Both the position numbers and the translations under genes were made by a program. A DNA stretch of 64,000 nt from assembly GCA_036898135.1 (NCBI GenBank), contig CM072511.1, positions 47,179,081 through 47,243,080 on the forward strand, written 5' to 3'. Below, piece by piece: positions 1 through 9,632 of the stretch. The first letter of the stretch is position 1; each line of letters begins with the position of its first letter. Source of the DNA: Oncomelania hupensis. Its lineage: Eukaryota; Mollusca; Gastropoda; Littorinimorpha; Pomatiopsidae. The notes beneath the pieces are model-generated. The model was not told where the DNA came from and ran no database searches. It saw nothing but the letters and a program-made list of their open reading frames with translations.

Positions 1-123
1 TTTTTGTCTTTCAATACGATCAAAACAATCCTGTACATATTTCCCACGTTCTTTATCAGGAATACCCAAAGTTGTAGCTTGAGCAATAAAAGATTGGAAC
101 AACTGATCATAATTATCAGACAT
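1..123 (-). CDS. LTR-retrotransposon gag, N-terminus, cut by the window edge
   Basis: Reading the minus strand from the ATG at 123 gives an uninterrupted 41-codon frame that runs off the left edge (begins MSDNYDQLFQSFIAQATTLG and contains GKYVQDCFDRIERQ). The composition (charged, helical, no signal peptide) and position fit the first residues of a Gypsy-type gag: the ATG follows a 1.6 kb leader that starts with a primer binding site and an LTR. The start is the first ATG of this frame, and the upstream leader is AT-rich with no coding signal. Only the N-terminus is visible, so clade, nucleocapsid and pol cannot be judged. Calling it gag rests mainly on context. Confidence 0.6.
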   Translation of the reverse strand, partial: MSDNYDQLFQSFIAQATTLGIPDKERGKYVQDCFDRIERQK

Positions 124-1769
124 GGCTAAGTACAATGTAGATCAACAACCAAAGAAAAGAAAAAAAAATTACTATAAAAGTTTCAAAGTATTCAAACAGT
201 AAATCAGTAAAATATCAAAGTATCAACAATGAAATGGCAAAATGCAATCAATCAAAACAACTATAAATTGCTCAATGAATCTTATGAAAACAATTAAGTT
301 TTTTTTTTCAAAAGCAGCTTTTCAATACAATGCACAATTCAAGTTATAATGAAAGCAGTCAAGTCTTAAATGTATACAAAGCAAATTATATATTATATTA
401 TCCCAATATGTTTTACAAGTTCTGAAGCAATGACAAAAATTTTTTAAAAATCAGATGGAATACACCAAGTCAATATATTCACAACATATGTTGAAGAACT
501 TCAACTGAAGGTGATAATAAGCACAATGAATATACAGTGAAAGATTAAATTACTAAGTTAAGTTTGTATCCAAATATTTGTTCAATCAGTCTTTTAGTTT
601 TAAAGTAGGATAATATTATTATGTATAATCCCAATAAAGGATCTATTCACAAGTATTTAAAGTTTATATCAATGTCAATAGGAGGAGAAAAAAAAAATTT
701 CTAAGTCAAATAAAATATACCAAATGTTCAAACATCCACAATCAAATTTGTTACCTCCCTTCTCCCAGAGAATAATTATATAAACAGTGTAAAAAACTAT
801 CCTAATGAAAAATATATACAATGCCCACAAAAGAAATATTATTTAAACGAAGTTAATAAAGAAGAATTATGAACTGAGAAAAAAAAACAATTAATTCTCA
901 ATACTATAAGCACTAGAACTAAATAACACTATAATACCAAGTTGACGGCCAAAGGAAAATAAAGTCAACCAAATAACAAAGTCTTATGAAGGTTAATTTT
1001 ACAAATAATAAAAATTAAATACTGTCACACTAACTACTATACTACTCTATATCCAATTAAATTCAAAGTCAAACAGAATTACTAAACCAAAGTAAATTAA
1101 ATTCAAAGTCAAACAGAATTACTAAACCAAATAAAATCACAAACAAAACTATCAGCACTAACAATCCAACATGAACCAAAGGAAACAATGTATCCACAAC
1201 TAAACTAAATCAAGGGAAACAATTTAACAACAACCAAGCTAAATAAAGGGAAACAATTTAACAAGGATAACCCAGTATAACTACATACATCAATACAGAA
1301 TATTATAACATCAAACTCAATGCAAATCAACACCACAATGAATAAATAAAAGAAATTAAATTAAATGGGGCTGAAATTCTAACACTATAACCTACTTAAA
1401 ATAAGGGCAAAGAGATCATACACCCAAACACACGCATGAAAGGACAGAACCCTACACAGCAAAGAACTAACAAAAAACAAACAATCCCACTAACAGAAGA
1501 ACAGAGCTGAAAATAAGAAAATAGCAACCCACAGACAGAAACAGAATTAAACCCTTAGTGCCCAGAAACTGTACACAGGCACAGCCGTTACGCCGGAGAC
1601 GGCATTGTCACACAAAACAAAACATCACAGTCATACACAATATAATCAAGAATTTCAAGGGAGATAAGCCCACTAGTCTAACTGTATATAAATATAACTA
1701 GTGGTGCCCTCAATAAATATAAATATGTATGACTTAATGCTAACACAGAGAGAGTCTAGGGTCACCAAA
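124..1769 (-). other. Untranslated leader of the left-edge LTR retrotransposon
   Basis: This is an AT-rich stretch (A-rich on the plus strand) without a convincing reading frame, lying between the gag ATG and the LTR. A leader of about 1.6 kb is long for a Gypsy-type element. It contains a direct duplication of about 36 bp (1053-1088 and 1095-1130) and a shorter repeated phrase near 1205-1265, so part of its length comes from local duplication. Confidence 0.45.
1759..1767 (-). promoter_or_regulatory. Primer binding site, tRNA-Trp-like
   Basis: On the minus strand TGGTGACCC lies two bases inside the LTR end, the usual place for minus-strand priming. It is complementary to a tRNA ending GGGTCACCA, the 3' end I recall for animal tRNA-Trp, the primer known for CsRn1-like Gypsy elements. 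Only nine bases match, so the tRNA identity is tentative. Confidence 0.4.
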
Positions 1770-3368
1770 TGTAACGGACGATTTTTGTGTATTATACTCT
1801 AAATAAATATATGTATAACTACTTATGGTGTAATGAATGAGTGTGTGAGTGTGGCTGTCTGACGTTCAGTATAAAGGTGTGTGTTCTATCTCTGTTTTCT
1901 ATACTCATACACTGCCACACACGTGCTTACAGACAAGGACAAAGAATACACAGTTATTTCTCTTTGCCCTCTGTTATACTATTTCTCATTCAATTATTCA
2001 CATACACAATAAATCATTCATGTATACAATAAGTTACAGATACATTAAATCATACAGTTATTTCCAGCATATAAATAATCACACAGATGATAAACAAGTG
2101 CACACAGTTAATGTAATACTTTCACCCAGTGAATTTGACGAGTGCACGCAGATTACTCAGTAAGTTCACGCAGTTCTTTCTGTTAAATGCACACAGTTAC
2201 TTTCAGAGTTCAACACTAGTAGAAGTCGTTGTCCCTTTCTGAGGACGTCACTCGACTCTACACTTTTGCATTAGCACCGACACAAATATCTCACTTTAAA
2301 TATTTCACTTTGATGACTTGGAGACACAGAAGTCACAGTTTTTATTTACTGACCTATTTCACGGATCAAGCACTCCCGGCGCGGAATTCACAGCCGACGC
2401 TGGGGTCACAGCCACACACACTGAAGACGCTGCAGATGTCTTCGTGGCGTAGATCCGGAGGTTTACTTCGGCACCGTTGTTGCAGTTCTGCACCAGTGAT
2501 GGTATCCGAAGGAGAGGCAAGGCAAAGATGGTGTCCACATCCGGTCAGGCCAGTGATGTCATGGGGACCAGCACATCAGGGGTTCTTTGCTCCGTAACCA
2601 CCCCGCTGTATACAACATGTACACAATCGTAAATTTTTGCTCTTATCCTTAAAGAGACTGTATGTCTTTATAGCTCACATTGAGTAAGGATCATTTCCCT
2701 TTGTAGAATGTCTCTACACGCCACCACAATCACTACAATCACTATTGTCACCACTCCTGTGACAATACCTAGCATAGCCACTTTACACACATTGCATAGG
2801 CTACACACAATGGACTATGAGCCAAATATTACAAACACAGCTCACCTTCATTTTATAACATATTTATACCCATTCATTCATCAATAGATATACAAATTAT
2901 ACAACTGAAATACGTTCCTATTTCAGCCCCATATCATCACATATGAATGAATATAAAAATGGCATCATAATTACAAACTGAATCACACATACATGTATAC
3001 ACATGATCAAATAAATATTGACACGAGTTATCGAACTTTGTTTTCAAACATGGGTTCTTCTGTACCCTAAACGTACTAATTCATAAAAAGCAATACTCTT
3101 CCTTTTTCGTAAGAATAGCTTAGCAGTTCATTATAAATACCACTAATAGTAAGAATAATAGTAAATACCTGTATTCTTTATACAGCTAAGATAAGTCCTA
3201 GAGAATCAGGTCTTTCTCGAGCACCCACAAATATGTCCTGTCACTAAGGCTGATGTTTCGTCTCTGATCTAACAACAGCTCAGAAACTAAATTATAATTT
3301 CTACCGGAACAACCCAGTGACGTCATAACGTCTTTCTATATAACTGCGTACAAAACGCGTTCGTTACA
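1770..3368 (-). repeat. 5' LTR (1.6 kb) of the left-edge retrotransposon
   Basis: The segment starts TGTAACGGACG and ends CGTTCGTTACA, an inverted pair with one mismatch and the TG...CA ends of an LTR. A primer binding site and gag start follow inside it. A palindromic CRE-type site TGACGTCA is at 3318-3325, with a TATATA motif just beyond, near the outer (U3) end. The other LTR lies outside the window, so LTR identity and TSD cannot be checked. The outer end touches the start of an older LTR (3369 onward). Confidence 0.6.
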
Positions 3369-4640
3369 GACGGTGGGTTCTATTGTTGCTGGGCTCTGCA
3401 CAATGGAATGCTATTACCCACTCGTCTTTCGTCTGTGGAGATCAGCTAGTTAAATCGCCCTATGACTAATCTTAATACATTTATATGTTTGGCCCGGTCT
3501 GTGTGAGGATGGGGTTACAGAGATAGGGAGAAACGTGTAATAGATTCATTGACACACTAGCTCTCGCAGGGCTATGAAACATAGTTAGTCCAGCCACTTG
3601 TTAACCATAAATATCACACATTTATTTCCTCTACTCTATATCTAAACATCTAATCACTACATTAACTCAAAAGTCCCAAATGTATTACAACTAGGATTAA
3701 CTTAATAGTCCAAGTTTAACTTCGAATAGTTCGCTCTTTGTTGGGTCTATTCTGCTATTGTTCTCGATACTTGCTACTGTCACATCACTGGGCTTTGTTC
3801 TTGTTTTGCCTAATGTTCTTTTTCAGGAAGAGTGGACTATCGCACAGTCCCTATAGATCAGTGTTCGTGCACGTTTTGTTGCACTTAGCTGTATCGTTGA
3901 GGTGCGGTGCTGTTGTCTCCTCGTCTTGTTGGTTGACTGCTGAGCTATTGGAGCGCAGTGCTCGCTGCTCAATTGCAGGCTGAATGTCAGGGTTAACTCT
4001 CAGTGGTCTATCTCCTGCCTCGGACCAAGCCTGCTCGTCTTTTTGACAATGTCAGGTTATGGCTATACTGCGATGAATGTATTTCACCCCTCACCTGCGT
4101 AGTCTTCTGAGAGAGCTTTCAGCGTGTGCGTCCTTCTCTGTGAGGGTTAGACAAAGAATGCTCTACCTAACCTTGTGGTCAGTCAAACCCTGCGAAATCC
4201 CGTGAGCCCTAGCGCCCTCATGCAGAGGCTGTTGGATATAGGTCAGCTGTATTATGCCACGGCCTAACTTAGCGGAAGTCTACACTACCCATACTTAGAA
4301 TAATACTAACTTGTGTCGTCTGCTAGACCTCGAATTTAAGTTACAAAAGCCAAAGCAGGATGAACTTTTAAGGCCTGGAGCCTTACTGCAGGGTCTAAAC
4401 TGGCCTCTTGTGACAAACACACACAGATCATATCCGAAAGGCTGAGAGTAAAACTTCGTAGACAAAGCATTGTTTGTATGACAGTGCAGTGAGGTCTGCC
4501 TTTCCACTGCGTGTTACGAGATTCTTATACTAAATTACTTACTGTAAACCTGCACGCTGCCCACACTTCACAGGTTGCATCACTCTAACTCTTTAATTGA
4601 CTCAGCTATACGCCTATACAGTTTCTGATAGCAGAGCCTA
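3369..4640 (-). repeat. Old, diverged LTR related to the Gmr1-like family
   Basis: From about 3376 the sequence follows the same order of blocks as the Gmr1-like LTRs at 7335 and 12974: GGGCTCTGCACAATGGAATG, the GGTCTGTGT...GGGTTACAGAGATAG block, the block around CAGCCACTTG, and the TTTATTTC(C/T)TCTACTCTAT block. Similarity fades beyond about 3660 and the far end is not clear. The outer terminus is missing or blurred where the left-edge retrotransposon joins, so that element probably inserted at the edge of this LTR. Confidence 0.45.
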
Positions 4641-4647
4641 TTTAAAA

Positions 4648-5034
<387 letters not shown>

Positions 5035-6546
5035 TGTGACGTACGGACTAGTTTACTCTGCTTATTTTAATATTTAGCTTGGTTAGTCTATGTAATCTTA
5101 GAATTTCAATGTTAGGCAGCAGCAGACGATGGAAGTAATCAAGCGTAGCAATAGCATACTGCCGATTACACACAGTGGCCGTTGACTCTAGCTCAGGCAA
5201 TGACATCATCGTAATTACGGTAGGCGAGTCAATTATCCGCCACTGAGATCACAGCTTAGAATAGACTCAACCAGGCCTGGCTGATTCGAATGTAGAGCAG
5301 AACCGGCAGTCGTGTTTAAACCGAGGAAGAGTTAACAGCTACACCGCTACACAGGAGCAGTAGATCTCTCCAGAAAAGACTAGGACGCAGTACTTGTGAA
5401 AATCCGAATTCACTCAAGTAGCCACTGGCCTGAAATTGTCACGAAGGTAAATGAACATACTTCTGTTTCATCGTGATGTATTATATTATTGTTGAATTAT
5501 GTTTGTGGAATTTGCTATGCATAGAATTGAATTGTTAGCCCGACTTTGCCTGAACACGTGGCGAAGCTGACCACGAGGCAAAAAGACGACCGGCCGACGC
5601 CATCTTGAATTATGTACGGAACCACTGTTGTTTAACTTATATGTGTGCTTGCAAACCAGTGGCTGTACAAATGAATGTGTATAATATTATTAATTCTTGA
5701 TGTGTATAAGTAGCCATGTTTTATATTTATGGATGTATAGGAAATTAGAGTGGAGATTCCAGTGGACCACGGACTTAGCAGAATGGTCGTCGCTTATATA
5801 TGTAGATGTGGAGCTAATCACTGAGGGCTATTACGACCTTCAGTGAGACGCTCTGCACACACCTATCATTCAAGGTTGTGCAGAATTTCGTCTCATATGT
5901 TACAGACGATCAGGCGTTCTGTAGTGCGCCCAACACAGCATCAGACGAAACCACGTCGACGCATACGTTGGCTGCAGTGGTATCCCCAGCATTGTGCGAG
6001 GAAAGCCCACCAGTCTAACCACAGGGAAGAAACCAGAAGAAGACAACACAGTTGTCAGGAAACCGACCACAGCACAGCACGCCAGACTCACAGTTAAGTC
6101 CAAAGCAGTGTGTGCACAAAAACTGAGAGCTGCAGGACCACAGTAGTCCACTTCTCATGAACATTAACCTCCAGTGCCCGAGGATGAACAATTAGCTACA
6201 TAGACTATCAGCGATCGAATTATTCACAGTGACTATATAACGTTTAAGGTAGATTAGTACTTAGAAAATCTTGTATAGAGTAGAAGAAATAAATGTGTGA
6301 TGTTTAACTGTTATCAAGTGGCTGGACTACATATGATTCATAGCCGTGTGAAAGCTAGTGTGACAGTAATCTTTTACCATTTTTCTATCTATCTCTGTAT
6401 CCCAGCCTTAACACAGACCGAGCTAAATAAATAAATTTATTAAAGTAATCCACAGGTTGACTTACTAGCGGTCCCCATCGGATAAAGCGTGAGGTTTACA
6501 TCATTCCATTGTGCAGAGCCCAGCAACCCATAAAACCCACGTGACA
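5035..6546 (+). repeat. Solo LTR, Gmr1-like family, group A
   Basis: This 1512 bp LTR begins TGTGACGTACGG and ends CCACGTGACA, flanked on both sides by GAGTC, a perfect 5-bp TSD. It is co-linear with the element 1 LTRs. It has a TATATATG box near 5795, the conserved stem-loop at 5845-5894 and an AATAAA polyadenylation signal near 6289. No internal region is attached, so it is the product of LTR-LTR recombination. Confidence 0.9.
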
Positions 6547-6940
6547 GAGTCTGCAAGACAAGAGTATCTATATCAAAGTACTTTCCGCAATTTTTTTTTT
6601 TAACAAAAATATTTCAAAAATCCCTTGTGAATGTGTGTCCAATATCCAATATTTTAAATGCTTCAAATAAAACACAAATTTGCTACAAATTCCGATTCTT
6701 TTAAATGCAAGAAATAAAGAAATAGAGAAAGTTGCCGTCATTCATCTTTTTACCTTCTATCACCTTTCCTGGATGCAAACGTTGTAAAACCAAAACTACA
6801 GTTTTTTTGGCTAGCGGGAGTATCAGAAGACTTGGGGTTGCTATGCTTGTTTCCCCTAACACCCAACACACCGAAAGTTCAATCCCCCACCCCCCACCCC
6901 TATACAACCCTATCTCGCCCCCTCCCCCATCCCCCATTTG
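6547..6940. other. No gene recognised; C-rich stretch
   Basis: Unique-looking AT-rich sequence followed by a C-rich tract at about 6888-6936 that could form an i-motif, or a G-quadruplex on the other strand. No supported reading frame. Confidence 0.5.
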
Positions 6941-7318
6941 TGTAACGGAGTATCCGTTATTGTCTAACTATGCAGAGACTGAGAGTCTTTGGCTGTGTCA
7001 ACTTGGTTGTCCCTGACACTCTGGAACTCCGCTGGAAATAAAAACTCCTGACCTGATGTCAGCAATCACAGCTGGGTTTATTGCTGAATCCTTACAAAAG
7101 ACAGAGTGCACGTCTTCTCTCCCTTCATCCCAGCCAGCCATCTACCCATCCCACCTCTATCAGTCTCTCTCTCCTCTCACTCTCTTTCAAGACCATTAGT
7201 CCACCCAACCACCCCCTCCCTCCTCCCAAGCCCTCCTAACCCTCCATACCACACTGCGTAGCTGCGACTCGCCGAGGCTCGCGGTTGCCTCTCCTTTATT
7301 TGGCGAGTCTCCGTTACG
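6941..7318. repeat. Possible short solo LTR bounded by TGTAACGGAG/CTCCGTTAC
   Basis: The 378-bp block begins TGTAACGGAG and ends with its inverse CTCCGTTACG. Its ends resemble those of the left-edge LTR (TGTAACGGACG). I could not find a matching TSD and the last base is G rather than A, so this may be a decayed LTR, a short terminal-repeat element, or coincidence. Confidence 0.3.
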
Positions 7319-7334
7319 CTGCGTGCCTCCATCC

Positions 7335-8847
7335 GGTCACGTGGGGTTTATGGGTTGCTGGGCTCTGCACAATGGAATGATGTAAACCTCACGCTTTCTC
7401 CGATGGGAACTGCTAGTTAGTCACCCTGTGGATTACTATAATAAATTTATTTATTTAGCTCGGTCTGTGTTAAGTCTGGGTTACAGAGATAGATAGAAAA
7501 ATGGTAAAAGATTACTGTCACACTAGCTTTCACACGGCTATGAATCATTTGTAGTCCAGCCACTTGATAACAGTTACACATCACACATTTATTTCTTCTA
7601 CTCTATACAAGATTTTCTAAGTACTAATCTACCTTAAACGTTAAATAGTCACTGTGAATAATTCGATCGCTGATAGTCTATGCAGCTAATAGTTCATCCT
7701 TGGGCACTGGATGTTATAGTTCATGAGAAGTGGACTACTGTGGTCCTGTAGCTCTCAGTTTTTTGTGCACACACGACTATAGACTTAACTGTGTGTCTGG
7801 CGTGCTGTGCTGTGGTCGGTTTTCTGACAACTTGGGTTGTCTTCTTCTGGTTTCTTCCCTGTGGGTAGACTGGTTGGCTTTCCTCGCGCAATGCTGGGGA
7901 TACCGCTGCAGCCAACTAATGCGTCGACGTGGTTTCGTCTGAGGCAGTGTTGGGCGCACTACAGAACGCCTGTTCGTCTGTAACATATGAGACGAAATTC
8001 TGCACAACCTTAAATGATAGGTGTGTGCAGAGCGTCTCACTGAAGGTCGTAATAGCCCTCAGTGATTAGCTCCACATCTACATATATAAGCGACGAACAT
8101 TCTGCTAAGTCCGTGGTCCACTGGAATCTCCACTCTAATTTCCTATACATTCATAAATATAAAACCTGGCTACTTATACACATCAAGAATTAATAATATT
8201 ATACACATTCATTTGTACAGCCACTGGTTTGCAAGCATACATATAAGTTAAACAACAGTGGTTCCGTACATAATTCAAGATGGCGTCTGCTGGTCGTCTT
8301 TTGCCTCGTGGTCAGCTACGCCACGTGTCAGGCAAAGTCGGGCTAGCAATTCCATTCTATGCATATCAAATTCCACAAACATAATTCAACAATAATATAA
8401 TACATCACGATGAAACAGAAATATGTTCATTTACCTTCGTGACAATATCAGGCCAGTGGCTACTTGAGTGAATTCGGATTTACACAAGTACTGCATCCTA
8501 GTCTTTTCTGGAGAGAACTACTGCTCCTGTGTAGCGATGTAGCTGTTATCTCTTTCTCGGTTTTAACACGACTGCCGTCTCTTCTCTACATTCGAAGTAG
8601 TCAGACCTGGTTGAGCCTATTCTAGCTGTGTTCTCATTGGCAGATAACTGACTTACCTAACGTAATTGCGGTGATGTCATTGCCTTGGCTTACCGTCAGC
8701 TACCACTGTGTGTAATCGGCAGTATGCTACTGCTACGCTTGATTACTTCCATCGTCTGCTGCTTGCTAACTTTAAAATTCTAATATTACATAGACTAACC
8801 AAGCTAAATATTAAAATAAGCAGAGTAAAACTGGTCATCTCACGACA
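7335..8847 (-). repeat. 3' LTR of element 1
   Basis: A 1513-bp copy of the 5' LTR. Its outer terminal base is changed (GGTCACG where the 5' LTR has TGTCACG) and it lacks one T in the adjacent T run. The conserved stem-loop lies at 7989-8038. On the minus strand a purine tract (GTTGAGGGAGCC) at 8848-8859 immediately precedes it and would prime plus-strand synthesis. Confidence 0.92.
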
Positions 8848-8978
8848 GGCTCCCTCAACTGAAAAAAGGCGATGACTACTGGATTCGACCTTTTTCTACT
8901 ACAGAGCCTAGTTTAACACTGCGCTATCCTAGGGTCCTATTTACATACTAGTTAAGTTGCTCTACATGAGCTGCAATG

Positions 8979-9632
8979 CTATGCCAGGCAGCTATGGACT
9001 CTAGTGACAGGGTTGTACTGGACGGGGACGAATTCTGGTGCTGTGGCCCTTAGTTGTGTTGGGTGGGCGACAGCTGCTGTGTCCTCCACGAGATGGCGAC
9101 TGAGATAGTCGGCTCCGTGGTTCTCTTTGCCGGGGATGTACTCGATTTGGAATGAGTATGCCTGAAGGGTGAGTGCCCATCGCATCAGGCGAGAGTTCAA
9201 AGACTTGGAGGCGGCCAGGAACGATAGTGGATGATGGTCCACCTGCACTGTGAAGTGTGTCCTATACAGGTAGAGTTGAAATTTCTGTATGGCCCAGACT
9301 AGTCCAAGGCATTCTTTCTCCGACGTGGCGTAGTGGGTCTCGGCGGGTCTCAATTTTCTGCTGGCGTAGGCGACAGGGAATAGCGTCTCTGCATTCTTGG
9401 GGTCGCGCTGTAGCAGTACTGCTCCGAGGCCTAAGTCGCTTGCGTCGGTGCGAAGAACGAATGGCTGAGTCAAATCGGGTAGGTGGAGTACTGGCGCCGA
9501 TGTCATTCTGTCCTTGAGTGTTTGGAATGCTGTCTCGCATTCCGCTGTCCATACGACTTTGTCCGGGGCGGTTTTCCGGGTTCCATTTGTCAGTGGTACG
9601 GCGATGCTGTTGTAGTTGTGGATGAGCTTCTT
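8979..9632 (-). pseudogene. RNase H remnant of element 1 pol
   Basis: This frame carries the Ty3/gypsy-type RNase H that follows the deleted reverse transcriptase. The tether segment (NYNSIAVPLTNGTRK) is followed by FVLRTDASDLGLGAVL with the first catalytic Asp, ATSEKECLGLVWAI with the catalytic Glu, and VQVDHHPLSFL with the next Asp. It is out of frame with the upstream gag-integrase frame because the deletion length is not a multiple of three. The stop codon used in element 2 (TAA) has become a sense codon here, adding about a dozen residues. It would be translated only by frameshifting or re-initiation, so it is probably dead. Confidence 0.8.
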
